Assembly (NCBI RefSeq): GCF_006516965.1
Contig: NZ_VHLH01000006.1
Span: 1-64,000, forward strand
Length of the DNA: 64,000 bases
Reading direction: 5' to 3'
Source of the DNA: Pararhizobium mangrovi
GTDB lineage: Bacteria > Pseudomonadota > Alphaproteobacteria > Rhizobiales > Rhizobiaceae
Shown: piece by piece, positions 16,884 through 25,349 of the stretch
Numbering within the stretch: the stretch's first letter is position 1
How the letters are laid out: each line of letters starts with the position of its first letter
Position numbers and translations under genes: made by a program
The notes under the pieces: generated by a model
Told to the model about the DNA's origin: nothing
Database searches by the model: none
The model's input: only the letters and a program-made list of their open reading frames with translations

Positions 16884-18094
16884 GCGAACCCGCCTTCCCG
16901 CTTCCAGCCCGACCGGAAACATTCCGGATCACCGGTCTGCGCACGGTCGTCATCAACGCGGATCTGCGCAACTGGGTCTTCGTGCGCGTGGAGACAGACC
17001 AGCCCGGCCTCTACGGCTGGGGCGAGGCGACGCTCGAATGGAAGACGCGCGGCGTGGTCGGCACGATCGAGGATCTGGAGCCGATCCTGATCGGGCGCGA
17101 TCCGCGCGACATCGAGGGCACGCTCCGTGCCCTGCGCAAGCACGGTTTCTGGCGTCTCGGCGCGATCGGGGAAAGCGCGATCAGCGGCATCGAACTGGCT
17201 CTGTGGGACATTTTCGGCAAGTCGGTCGGCCTGCCCGTGTGGCGCCTGCTCGGCGGGCGGGTCCGCGACCGGGTCGGCATCTATACGCACCTCGGCCTCG
17301 GTCATTCGGACAGCGTCTACGGCAGCATGGACCCCGAGAGCGTCGCCGACATGGCGAGCGAAATCGTCGAGAAGGGTTACAAGGCGCTGAAGGTGCTGGC
17401 CGTACCCTATACCCACATGAGCGTGACCGGCCGAGGGCTGGACCAGGCCGAGCAGGCAATGGGGGCGATCCGCGAACGGGTCGGCAACGACGTCGAGATC
17501 ATGGTGGATTTCCACGGACGATGCGGCTCGATCGCCGCGGCCCTTGCCTATATCGACGTCCTTCGTCCCTTCCGTCCGCTCTTCATCGAGGAGCCGCTTC
17601 AGCCCGACGACGAGGAAGGGTTGATCGCGCTTTCCAGGCAATCCTCCGTCCCGCTCGCCACCGGCGAACGGCTGATCGGCAAGAGCCAGTTCGACCGCAT
17701 CTTCGCGAGCCGGGCCATTGCCGTCGCCCAGCCTGACATCTGCCATACGGGCGGTCTACTCGAAACGAAGGCCATCGCCGCCATGGCCGCCAATGCGGGC
17801 ATCGCCATGGCGCCGCATAATCCCCTCGGGCCGATCGCCGGCGCCGCCGCGCTGCACTTTGCCGTCTCGACACCGAACTTTCTTACGCAGGAGGAAATGG
17901 TCGGCGCGGTTGCGTGGTTCGGCGAAGTCGTCGACGGCCCGGTCTGCTTCGACGCCGGCTTCTGGCAGGTCCCGGATGCGCCGGGCCTCGGCGTCGAGGT
18001 CGACGAGACGGTCGCCGCCCGGCACCCCTACAAGCCCGAACCCTTCATCACGACGGAAGCCGCGATGGAGGACGGGACGATCGTCGACTGGTAG
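16880..18094 (+). CDS. enolase-superfamily sugar acid dehydratase, galactonate dehydratase-like
   Basis: 404 residues of the mandelate racemase/enolase family. Metal ligands are read as D210 (MVDFHG), E237 or E238 (FIEEPL) and E263 (ATGERL). H212 lies two residues after D210 and H313 is in APHNPLG, the acid/base pattern of D-galactonate dehydratase (DgoD). The N-terminal capping domain has WVFVRVETD and GWGEATLEWK. It removes water from an aldonate to give a 2-keto-3-deoxy sugar acid. Coupled to the epimerase gene by ATGA. Galactonate is the first guess, but related members use gluconate, arabinonate or fuconate, so the substrate is open. Confidence 0.85.
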   Translation: MSEPAFPLPARPETFRITGLRTVVINADLRNWVFVRVETDQPGLYGWGEATLEWKTRGVVGTIEDLEPILIGRDPRDIEGTLRALRKHGFWRLGAIGESAISGIELALWDIFGKSVGLPVWRLLGGRVRDRVGIYTHLGLGHSDSVYGSMDPESVADMASEIVEKGYKALKVLAVPYTHMSVTGRGLDQAEQAMGAIRERVGNDVEIMVDFHGRCGSIAAALAYIDVLRPFRPLFIEEPLQPDDEEGLIALSRQSSVPLATGERLIGKSQFDRIFASRAIAVAQPDICHTGGLLETKAIAAMAANAGIAMAPHNPLGPIAGAAALHFAVSTPNFLTQEEMVGAVAWFGEVVDGPVCFDAGFWQVPDAPGLGVEVDETVAARHPYKPEPFITTEAAMEDGTIVDW

Positions 18095-18103
18095 GGATTC
18101 GAC

Positions 18104-18883
18104 ATGACCGGACGACTGAGCGGAAAATCGATCCTGATCACAGGCGCGGCGCAGGGGATCGGCCTGGCGATGGCCCGCGCCTTCCTCGCCGAGGATGCAG
18201 CCGTCGCCCTCCTCGATTCCGACGCGGAAGAACTGCAGCACGCGCTTTCCTCGCTCGGCGGCCCTTCCGGGCGCATCTTCGCGAAGGTTGCGGACATCAC
18301 GCGACCGACCGATTTCACGGATGCGATCGCCGAGGCGGAAGAGACGATCCCGCCGCTCAACGCGCTCGTGAACAATGCCGGTATCAACGTCTTCCGCGAC
18401 CCGCTGGAGACGACCGACGACGACTGGCAACTCTGCCTCGACGTCGATCTGAAGGGCGCGTGGAACGGGATCCGCGCGATCCTGCCGCGGCTGATCGAAC
18501 GTGGTGGCGGCGTCGTGCTCAACATCGCATCGACCCACGCCTTCACCATCATTCCGGGAAGTTTCCCCTACCCCGTCGCCAAGCACGGTCTCATCGGCCT
18601 GACGAAAGCGCTCGGCATCGAATACGCGCCGCGCGACATACGCGTGAACGCACTCGCGCCCGGCTACGTCGCCACCGAAAAGGTGATCGCCTACTGGAAT
18701 TCATTTCCCGATCCGGAGGCAGCCAAGGCACGCACGCTCGCCCTGCACCCCGGTGGCCGGATCGCAACGCCCGAAGAGATCGCGCTCGCCGCGCTCTTCC
18801 TCGTCTCCGACGAGTGCCCCTTCATCAACGCGACCTGCCTGACAGCGGACGGCGGCTTGAGCATCCTGCACCATCCGGCCTGA
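18104..18883 (+). CDS. short-chain dehydrogenase, probable aldose 1-dehydrogenase
   Basis: 259 residues. TGAAQGIGLAMA is the cofactor loop, LLDSDAEEL contains the acidic residue that favours NAD, NNAGINVF follows, and the triad is in NIASTH (Ser) and YPVAKHG (Tyr, Lys). APGYVATE and TADGGLS are usual C-terminal SDR motifs. Placed nine bases after the dehydratase gene, it is well suited to oxidise the sugar (as galactose, arabinose or fucose dehydrogenases do) before dehydration. The order epimerase, dehydratase, dehydrogenase matches non-phosphorylative sugar routes. It converges with the AraFGH-like importer operon, 39 bases apart. Confidence 0.87.
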   Translation: MTGRLSGKSILITGAAQGIGLAMARAFLAEDAAVALLDSDAEELQHALSSLGGPSGRIFAKVADITRPTDFTDAIAEAEETIPPLNALVNNAGINVFRDPLETTDDDWQLCLDVDLKGAWNGIRAILPRLIERGGGVVLNIASTHAFTIIPGSFPYPVAKHGLIGLTKALGIEYAPRDIRVNALAPGYVATEKVIAYWNSFPDPEAAKARTLALHPGGRIATPEEIALAALFLVSDECPFINATCLTADGGLSILHHPA

Positions 18884-18922
18884 AAGCCGGATGAAGCAAA
18901 CGGAAAGCCAGTCCGCCACTAT

Positions 18923-19942
18923 CTATGTCGGCAGCCCGACCCCGCCTCCGCCGGCGCGCTTCTGCTGGATGACGACGGCGATCACCAGCAAGGCACCCTG
19001 CGCGATATCCTGATAGAACGAATTGACGTTGAGAATGATCAGCCCGTTCTGAAGGACGCCGAGAAGGATGACGGCGAGAACGGTGCCGACGATGGTGCCG
19101 CGTCCGCCCTGGAGCGAACATCCGCCGAGGGCCGCCGCCGTGATGGACTGCAGTTCGAGCCCCTGACTGCCGGAGGTCGGCTGGCCGGAGCCCGTTCGTG
19201 CCGTCAGCAGAATGCCGGCCAGCGCCGCGACGACGCCGACGAGGACGTAGACGCCGAGCACGTAGCGATTGAGCGCGATACCGGCGAGACGAGCCGCCAC
19301 CGCATTGCCGCCGACGGCATAGATGTTTCGCCCGATATCCGTGTAATGCAGCATGAGCTGGATCGCGACGGCGACGAGAATGAGGATCCAGATCAGCACC
19401 GGGATGCCGAAAACGTTGCCCCTTGCGAGAAAGACGAACACGGCATCCGTGCCCGTGTACCCTTGCGCGCGGCCGTTGGAGATGACGTTGGCGAGCCCGC
19501 GATAGGCGGCGAAGGTCGCAAGCGTCGCGATGACGGCGTTGACCCGGCCGTAGATGATGACGATGCCGTTGAAGAGCCCTGCGGCCGCACCGACGACGAG
19601 CGCGCCGACGATGCCGGCCGTCGCACTGCCGGTCGCCATGAAGATCATCGCCGAGGTGACCGAGGTCAGCCCCGCCTGCGACCCGACCGAAATATCGAGG
19701 CCGCCGATCAACATGACGACGGTCTGCACCACGGCGAGGATGCCGACGATCGCCACCGTCGTGCCGATCGTGGCGAGGTTGGAGGTATAGAAGAAGTTGC
19801 TGTTCTGGCTGCCGATGAAGGCAACCAGCAAGATCAGCGCGATCACGAGGCTTATGTTCTGCACGCCGATGGCGTTCAGAACGCGCCGTGCCCTTCCTTC
19901 TTTCGGCCGGGCATCGGCGCTTTCGTTCGTTTGCGTCGTCAT
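18923..19942 (-). CDS. sugar ABC transporter permease, AraH/RbsC-like
   Basis: 339 residues, mostly membrane-spanning. Family marks: GGLDISVGSQAGL, GRVNAVIATLATFAAYRG, GRNIYAVGGNAVAARLAGI, and AAALGGCSLQGGRGT. Start (19942) overlaps the ATPase stop as ATGA, so the two are coupled. It is the last gene of an operon binding protein, two-domain ATPase, permease, i.e. a standard monosaccharide importer. C-terminus ends with a Gly-rich tail. No separate terminator seen before the convergent SDR gene. Confidence 0.92.
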   Translation of the reverse strand: MTTQTNESADARPKEGRARRVLNAIGVQNISLVIALILLVAFIGSQNSNFFYTSNLATIGTTVAIVGILAVVQTVVMLIGGLDISVGSQAGLTSVTSAMIFMATGSATAGIVGALVVGAAAGLFNGIVIIYGRVNAVIATLATFAAYRGLANVISNGRAQGYTGTDAVFVFLARGNVFGIPVLIWILILVAVAIQLMLHYTDIGRNIYAVGGNAVAARLAGIALNRYVLGVYVLVGVVAALAGILLTARTGSGQPTSGSQGLELQSITAAALGGCSLQGGRGTIVGTVLAVILLGVLQNGLIILNVNSFYQDIAQGALLVIAVVIQQKRAGGGGVGLPT

Positions 19943-21462
19943 GCGGCCTCTTCCTCCAGGATCGACAGGCCGAGGATATTCTCTTCGCTCGCCTCGTCGC
20001 GGCCGAGTTCGCCCGAAACGCGCCCGCGTTGCATGACGACGATGCGATCCGCGAGGCCGAGAACCTCCGGCAGTTCCGACGATATGACCAGCACCGCGGC
20101 ACCTTCGGCGGCAAGCTGATCGATGATCGCGTAGATATCGGCCTTCGCGCCGACATCGACGCCGCGCGTCGGCTCGTCGAGAATGAGCAGCTTCGACCGG
20201 CGCGCGAGCCAACGGGCGAGCACGACCTTCTGCTGGTTGCCTCCCGAAAGCTTGGAGACCTCGTTGTCGAGGTTCGGCGTGCGCACGCTCAATCGGCGGG
20301 CATGGCGTGCGGCCACCTCGCGTTCCTGGCGCCTTCGAATGACGTGCCATCGGCTGAGCTGGCCGACGATGGCGAGCGAGATGTTGTCCTTGACCGACCG
20401 TTTCATGAGAAGCGCCTGCGTCTTGCGCTCCTCCGGCGCTAGGCATAGCCCGGCGCGGATCGCATCGCGCGGCGATGTCGGCTTCATTTCCTCACCGTCG
20501 ACCAGAATGGTGCCGCCGGTGACCGGCAGATCGCCGATGATGGCGCGCGCGAGTTCGGTCCGGCCCGCCCCCACCAGGCCGGCAAGCACCACGACCTCGC
20601 CGGCATGGACGTCGAAGCTGACGTCGTGCACGTCGGCGCTCGTCAGATTGCGCAGGCTCAGGATCGGGCGGCCGGGTTCGTGCGAGGTATGGTGGAAGAG
20701 CGTACTGAGATCTCGACCGACCATCATGCGTACCAGTTCGCTATCGTCGGTCTCATCCGCCGGACGCTCACCGACGACGCGCCCATCGCGCAGGACGAGA
20801 ACGCGTGTCGCAACGCGGAAGATTTCCTTCATCCGGTGCGAAACGTAGATGACGGCGATGCCGTCTTCGCAAAGCCGGCCGATGAGATGGAACAACGCCT
20901 CCGCCTCGTGATCGGAGAGCGAGGATGTCGGTTCGTCGAAGGCGATCACGCGCGGCTTGCCGACCAGCGCCCGCAGGATCTCGACGATTTGGCGCTGGGC
21001 GGGTGAAAGGTCTCGCCCGTAGGCGCGCGGATCGAGGAGGCCGGAAAAGCCCGCTCGCTCGATATCCGAGCGAGCCATTTCGAAGAGCCGTGCCCGGTCG
21101 ACGAGGCGACCGTTGCGGGGCAACGCGCCCACATAGACGTTCTCCGCTACGCTCAGATTGCCCATGATCTCGGGCTCCTGCGCGACGACGCGGATGCCGT
21201 TCCTTCGCGCGTCCACCGGCGAAGCGAAAGACACTTCGTTACCGTCGAGCACGATCCGGCCGCTATCGGCGGCGTGCGCCGCGCTCATGATCTTGAGAAG
21301 CGTCGACTTGCCGGCGCCGTTTTCGCCCATGAGGGCAAGCACCTCGCCTGCTCTCGCCCTCAGCGTTACGGCATCGAGTGCCTGAACACCCGAAAAGCCC
21401 TTGCTGACGTTGTCGAGAACGAGGACCGCTTCGTCCGTGTCTTGCAATTGCGAGGCTGCCAC
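19939..21462 (-). CDS. sugar ABC transporter ATP-binding protein (two domains), AraG/MglA-like
   Basis: 507 residues from a GTG at 21462 (AGGGTGGG upstream), the usual length for this family. The first domain has Walker A GENGAGKSTLLK and Walker B VIAFDEPTSSL; its signature is LSPAQRQ. The second domain has the usual changed Walker A (GLVGAGRTELAR), signature LSGGNQQKVVLARW, and Walker B LLILDEPTRGVD. This asymmetry is normal for RbsA/AraG/MglA proteins. It powers the importer formed with the next gene's permease. ATGA overlap with that permease start. Confidence 0.92.
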   Translation of the reverse strand: MAASQLQDTDEAVLVLDNVSKGFSGVQALDAVTLRARAGEVLALMGENGAGKSTLLKIMSAAHAADSGRIVLDGNEVSFASPVDARRNGIRVVAQEPEIMGNLSVAENVYVGALPRNGRLVDRARLFEMARSDIERAGFSGLLDPRAYGRDLSPAQRQIVEILRALVGKPRVIAFDEPTSSLSDHEAEALFHLIGRLCEDGIAVIYVSHRMKEIFRVATRVLVLRDGRVVGERPADETDDSELVRMMVGRDLSTLFHHTSHEPGRPILSLRNLTSADVHDVSFDVHAGEVVVLAGLVGAGRTELARAIIGDLPVTGGTILVDGEEMKPTSPRDAIRAGLCLAPEERKTQALLMKRSVKDNISLAIVGQLSRWHVIRRRQEREVAARHARRLSVRTPNLDNEVSKLSGGNQQKVVLARWLARRSKLLILDEPTRGVDVGAKADIYAIIDQLAAEGAAVLVISSELPEVLGLADRIVVMQRGRVSGELGRDEASEENILGLSILEEEAA

Positions 21463-21478
21463 GAACCCACCCTGCGAC

Positions 21479-21502
21479 GGCGCGATCGCGGGGGATCGCG
21501 CC
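21479..21502 (-). other. intercistronic stem-loop after the binding-protein gene
   Basis: Perfect 9-bp GC stem (GGCGCGATC against GATCGCGCC) with a 6-base loop, in the 76-base gap between the binding-protein gene and the ATPase gene. No T-run follows. Such hairpins behind binding-protein genes usually protect the upstream message and lower expression of the ATPase and permease. Confidence 0.5.
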
Positions 21503-21538
21503 GTATTCGCCCTGTTGAAAGAAGACCGGGTACGCCGC

Positions 21539-22528
21539 CTAGCTGCAGCTGCCCATGACCGACTTCCAGTTTTCCGGCGTGACGATCGTGGTTTTGGCAA
21601 CCGTCTTCTTCGGCAAGGGCTTGTCGTCACGTACGGCGTTGACGAGCGTGCGCACGGCGGCGCTGCCGACATCGCGACCGCTGATGTAGAGCGCAGCCTT
21701 GTTGCCGGTCTTCTGTCCGGCGTTCCAGTCCTTGCAGACGAGATAGCCGCCGAGTCCGACGCCGATGATCCCGTCGGCGGGAATGCCGGCATTGCTGAGC
21801 GCCGTCACGGCGCCGGTTTCGCTTTCGTCGTTGCAGCCCCAGACGACCCAGTGCTTGATGTTCGGGTGGGCGGTCACGACCGCGCCAGTCCGGTTCTGCG
21901 CATCGACGGTGGAATTGTCCGTGCCGATGTCGACGACCTTCGGCATGTCGCCGGAGATCGCTTCCTTGAAACCGGCCAGCGCACCTTCCTCACGGTTCTG
22001 GCAAGCCGAAAGACCAGGCTTGTAGGCGGCCGCGATCAGCGTTTCATCGGCCTTCCAGCCAGCCTTGGCGTAAAGCTTCCCGGCGGCGAGCCCGACCTTG
22101 TGGCCCATGTCGTTCCCGTCGAAGCCGACGAACGGAATCTCCTGGCCGTCGCCACTCTTCAGGGCATCGTCGGAGGCGAGCAGCGGAATGCCGGCTTGCT
22201 TGGCCATGTCGACGACCTGCGGTCCGATCTGCTGGTCCGGCGCAACCATGGCGATGCCGTCGACCTTCTGGCCGATCATCACGTTCATCGCGCTGATGGC
22301 GGCGTTCGAATCGGTACCGACGTCGACGATGTTCACCTTCACGTTGCCAAGCTTCTTCGCCTCTTCCTTGGCGCCCGCGGCCTCGTCGACGAAGTACTGC
22401 TGGTCGCCCTGCTTCTGGATGTAGGCGATCGTCACGGGCTTGTCGGCCGCGTGTGCACCGCCGACGGCGAGCGTCAGGCAAACGCCCGCACCCAAGGCGA
22501 AACGATAAAAGGACCGGTAAGACGGCAT
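21539..22528 (-). CDS. sugar-binding protein of an ABC importer, AraF-like
   Basis: 329 residues with a signal peptide cut near AHAADKP. The order of features follows the L-arabinose-binding protein of E. coli: VTIAYIQKQGDQQYF, AMVAPDQQIGPQVV, LLASDDA, then HPNIKHWVVWGCNDESE and GIPADGIIGVGLGG. AraF-type proteins bind L-arabinose and, more weakly, D-galactose or D-fucose. A strong site (GGGAGGAG) precedes the ATG. First gene of the importer operon and divergent from a GntR-type regulator. A role in supplying sugar to the neighbouring epimerase, dehydrogenase and dehydratase is likely. Confidence 0.85.
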   Translation of the reverse strand: MPSYRSFYRFALGAGVCLTLAVGGAHAADKPVTIAYIQKQGDQQYFVDEAAGAKEEAKKLGNVKVNIVDVGTDSNAAISAMNVMIGQKVDGIAMVAPDQQIGPQVVDMAKQAGIPLLASDDALKSGDGQEIPFVGFDGNDMGHKVGLAAGKLYAKAGWKADETLIAAAYKPGLSACQNREEGALAGFKEAISGDMPKVVDIGTDNSTVDAQNRTGAVVTAHPNIKHWVVWGCNDESETGAVTALSNAGIPADGIIGVGLGGYLVCKDWNAGQKTGNKAALYISGRDVGSAAVRTLVNAVRDDKPLPKKTVAKTTIVTPENWKSVMGSCS

Positions 22529-22560
22529 CGAGAACTCCTCCCTACTCGCTGCGTATGACG

Positions 22561-22620
22561 AAAATCATTATCATGATTTTTGCGCCGAACAAGTCGGCCT
22601 TTTTAATCATAAGATATGAT
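22561..22620. promoter_or_regulatory. two ATCAT/ATGAT palindromes between importer operon and GntR gene
   Basis: In the 268-base divergent region, AAAATCAT-TATC-ATGATTTT (22561-22580, perfect 8-bp arms) lies 32 bases upstream of the binding-protein start. ATCATA-AGA-TATGAT (22606-22620, perfect 6-bp arms) lies 26 bases further. Both share the half-site ATCAT/ATGAT. They are the only AT-rich palindromes here and make good operator candidates for the adjacent GntR/FadR-type repressor. The rest of 22529-22796 holds no gene. Confidence 0.45.
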
Positions 22621-22796
22621 CTATGCTATCGTCGCATCGATGGGTTCTCATTTCGCGTCCGGCCGATCGGCGCGTAGCGGCAAGCGCCGGACGCGATATT
22701 TATCGACACCACATACATGCGTTATATGCCTTTCATGAAGATCGTTTCGCGTAACGATCATCCGAAGACGGCTCTACGGCCGATGCTGGAGAAGCG

Positions 22797-23543
22797 ATGC
22801 CGGACGAACTGGAAAATGGTTTGGCTCACGGCGGCGATCGGCCCGATACGAAGAACCTGCATCGCGATGTCGTCGATATCATCGCAAGGCGCGTTCTGAC
22901 CGGCGAGTATCGCGAGAACGAAACGATCCCCGGCCTCGAGAATCTTGCCGAACAGCTCGGCACGAGCCGGACGACGGTGCGCGAAGCCGTGCGTGTCCTC
23001 TCGGCAAAGGGCTTCGTCGACTCGCGCCGCAGGGCGGGAACGCGGGTCAATCCGCGCTCTCAATGGAACCTCCTGGATCGCGACGTCCTCGCATGGCTGC
23101 TCGACGAGAACATCGCCCACGACATCAGCGAGGATCTGCTCGTCCTTCGCCGCATCATCGAACCGTCGGCGGCGATGCTTGCCGCGCAGAACGCCTCGGC
23201 CCGCCAGCTCGCCGAGATCGAGGACGCTTTCCATCGCATGCGCGCGAGCCTTCCGGACGACATCGACGGTTGCTGCCAGGCGGACGTCGATTTCCATATG
23301 GCGCTGCTTGCGGCCAGCGGAAACGCGTTTCTCGAACAGCTCGCCCACACCATCCGCTCGGCCCTGCTCGTCACCTTCGAACTGACGACGCGCCTTGCCC
23401 AGTCGCATTCGGAAACCCTGTGGCTTCACGAAGCTCTGGTCGAGAACGTGCGAAAGCGCGACGCGACCGCCGCCGGCGCGACGATGACCGATCTTCTTGC
23501 CAAGGCGGAGAGAGATCTGGGTTCCGGTGCTCCCGAAGCCTAA
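22797..23543 (+). CDS. GntR-family (FadR subfamily) transcriptional regulator
   Basis: 248 residues. The N-terminal winged helix has LENLAEQLGTSRTTVREAVRVLSAKGFVDSR, the GntR signature. The C-terminal FCD domain shows ADVDFHMALLAASGN and H-residues (FH, LH) that commonly hold a metal ion. FadR-type repressors of sugar acid genes are usually relieved by an aldonate or a 2-keto-3-deoxy acid. Divergent from the AraFGH-like importer, with two palindromes between, so it most likely controls that operon and perhaps the catabolic genes at 15880-18883. Confidence 0.9.
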   Translation: MPDELENGLAHGGDRPDTKNLHRDVVDIIARRVLTGEYRENETIPGLENLAEQLGTSRTTVREAVRVLSAKGFVDSRRRAGTRVNPRSQWNLLDRDVLAWLLDENIAHDISEDLLVLRRIIEPSAAMLAAQNASARQLAEIEDAFHRMRASLPDDIDGCCQADVDFHMALLAASGNAFLEQLAHTIRSALLVTFELTTRLAQSHSETLWLHEALVENVRKRDATAAGATMTDLLAKAERDLGSGAPEA

Positions 23544-23583
23544 GTGCCGGCGTGAATCGCAATTCAAGGTAAACGGCGGGAAT

Positions 23584-23660
23584 TGGTGGGCCCGGAGGGA
23601 CTCGAACCCCCAACCAAGCGGTTATGAGCCGCCGGCTCTGACCAGTTGAGCTACAGGCCC
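23584..23660 (-). tRNA. tRNA with CAT anticodon, probably tRNA-Ile2 (lysidine-modified), possibly tRNA-Met
   Basis: A 77-base cloverleaf on the minus strand with encoded CCA (23586-23584). The acceptor stem GGGCCTG/CGGGCCC closes, the D-arm begins TAGCTCAACTGG, the anticodon loop is CTCATAA, and the T-arm contains GGTTCGAGTCC. CAT can be elongator Met or isoleucine tRNA read as LAU after TilS action. The variable region CTTGGTT resembles E. coli tRNA-Ile2, which is why Ile2 is preferred. It follows the GntR gene and has no integrase nearby. Confidence 0.88.
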
Positions 23661-23826
23661 ACCTTGACGGGCCGGCGGGGCGATGGAACCATGCCGGCTC
23701 CGGCAGCGCCCGCTCTAGCGGAATTGAACGAAGCTCACAAGGCGCGGCGAGAAGCTGCCGCAAAGAGCCCACATTCGCCACGCATGGGAGGCGCGGGCAA
23801 TGTCGAAACCAGGAGAACTTTCAGCC

Positions 23827-24567
23827 ATGTTCATGCCGCGTACGCTCTCGGCTGCGTTCATCGTCGCCGCCGGGTTGACGGCTCTTGCCCCCTTGCCCGC
23901 GAGCGCGCAGAGCGAAAGCAGCGTCGCCAACGAGCCGGGTACCATCACCGTGACCGGCGAAGGCACCGCGAAGAAGGCGCCGGACATGGCGGTGATCACC
24001 CTGACCGTTCTGCGCCAGGGCGAGACGGCCCGCGCAGCGCTCGACGCCAACAATTCGGCCATGGGCAGCGTTCTTTCTGCGATGGAATCGGACGGCATCG
24101 CCGAGAAGGATCTTCAGACCTCCGGCTTTTCCATCAAGCCGCGCTACGCGACCGCCAAGAACAAGGACAGCAATTCCGAAAGCACGCAGATCGTCGGCTA
24201 TCAGGTGACCAATACGCTGAGCGTGCGCATTCACGATCTCTCCAAGGTCGGCGACATCCTCGATCAGTCCGTCTCGCTCGGCGTCAACCAGGGCGGCAAT
24301 ATCCGCTTCACGAACGAGGATCCCTCCGCGCCGATGAGCGAGGCGCGCAAGAGCGCGATGAACGACGCCATCAGCAAGGCCAAGGCGCTGACGCAGGCCG
24401 CCAACGTCGAACTCGGACCGATCAAGCTGATCACCGAGGAGACGAACAGCATGCCGCCCGCCCCCATGGCGATGATGCGGGCAAAGCAGTCCGGCCCCGT
24501 GCCGATCCAATCCGGCGAGAACGAATTCCAGGTCACCGTGAACGTGACGTGGGAGATCAAGCAGTAA
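23827..24567 (+). CDS. SIMPL-domain (DUF541) periplasmic protein
   Basis: 246 residues from the ATG at 23827, chosen because it starts a signal peptide (MFMPRTLSAAFIVAAGLTAL, cut near ASA-QSE) and has AGGAG upstream. The mature chain shows the SIMPL marks GTITVTGEGTAKKAPDMAVITLTV near the start, IVGYQVTNTLSVRIHDL in the middle and VTVNVTWEI at the end. Family members (YggE/BP26 type) are periplasmic proteins linked to oxidative stress. BP26 of Brucella is a well-known antigen of this family. Monocistronic, converging with yjbQ. Confidence 0.85.
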   Translation: MFMPRTLSAAFIVAAGLTALAPLPASAQSESSVANEPGTITVTGEGTAKKAPDMAVITLTVLRQGETARAALDANNSAMGSVLSAMESDGIAEKDLQTSGFSIKPRYATAKNKDSNSESTQIVGYQVTNTLSVRIHDLSKVGDILDQSVSLGVNQGGNIRFTNEDPSAPMSEARKSAMNDAISKAKALTQAANVELGPIKLITEETNSMPPAPMAMMRAKQSGPVPIQSGENEFQVTVNVTWEIKQ

Positions 24568-24622
24568 GGTCTCGTCGGCGTTTCCGGTCCGGATGTTCCG
24601 AAAACGCTCCATCGTGAAGCGT

Positions 24623-25045
24623 TCAGCTCACATGCAGGACGATTTCGCGCCGATGGGGGCGCGTGCGGTGCTCGAAGAGATAGATACCCTGCCATCGTCC
24701 GAGCAGTGGACGTGCGTTTGCGACGGGGACGGACAGGGAAACCTGCGTCAGCGCCGACTTGATATGGGCAGGCATATCGTCCGGGCCTTCCAGACGGTGG
24801 ACCAGATAGCCCATCGACGCGTCGTCGGCAGGCGGAACGAGCCGGGCGAAGAACGCTTCCAGATCCGTGCGAACATCGGGATCGGCGTTTTCCTGGATAA
24901 TGAGCGATGCGGAGGTATGACGGACGAACACCGTCAGCAGTCCCTCCTCCGTGCCACTGTCGCGCACGAAGCGTTCCGCCTCGGCGGTGAACTCGTAGAG
25001 CCCTTGGCCGCGCGTCTCGATGGTGATGCTCGTCGTTCGGCCCAT
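24623..25045 (-). CDS. YjbQ family (UPF0047) protein
   Basis: 140 residues from the ATG at 25045, the typical family length; an upstream ATG at 25075 would add ten residues and lacks support. The conserved features are GLLTVFVRHTSASLIIQENADPDV and HIKSALTQVSLSVPV, then LLGRWQGIYLFEHR near the C-terminus. Members have shown weak thiamine-phosphate synthase activity, but the true function is not settled. Probably a cytoplasmic trimer. It lies beyond the 3' end of rpoD on the same strand with a 304-base gap. Confidence 0.88.
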   Translation of the reverse strand: MGRTTSITIETRGQGLYEFTAEAERFVRDSGTEEGLLTVFVRHTSASLIIQENADPDVRTDLEAFFARLVPPADDASMGYLVHRLEGPDDMPAHIKSALTQVSLSVPVANARPLLGRWQGIYLFEHRTRPHRREIVLHVS

Positions 25046-25301
25046 GTCGCCTGCACTCCCAATTGCGTCCGCCAAGCCGCCCGTGTTCGATCGATGACTT
25101 TTCGCGGTTGCGCTAGCGCACGCCTGCAGGCCACGATGCAGTCGAAGCCCGCCGGGCGAAAATCACCGCCATAGGGAGAAATCGTCTTCTCGTTCGGCCT
25201 GACTGCACCGAATACGGTGCCCTTCACGACCTGCAATCCATCTTCAGCGATCGTTCGTCGGCGATGCATCCGTCGTCGGTAGCAGGCTTCCGAATGGCCA
25301 A

Positions 25302-25334
25302 CGAAGGAGGAGCATACGCGATGCCCCTCCTTCG
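25302..25334 (-). other. hairpin downstream of rpoD
   Basis: CGAAGGAGG (25302-25310) pairs perfectly with 25326-25334 around a 15-base loop, 16 bases after the rpoD stop on the minus strand. There is no T-run, so it is a possible factor-dependent end or mRNA-stabilising hairpin. It is the only structure seen in the 304-base gap 25046-25349. Confidence 0.4.
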
Positions 25335-25349
25335 AAAGAAGGACGGCGA

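Noticed and set aside
23584-23660. tRNA gene as integration site of an island
   Set aside because: No integrase, no repeated tRNA 3' end and no change of base composition on either side.
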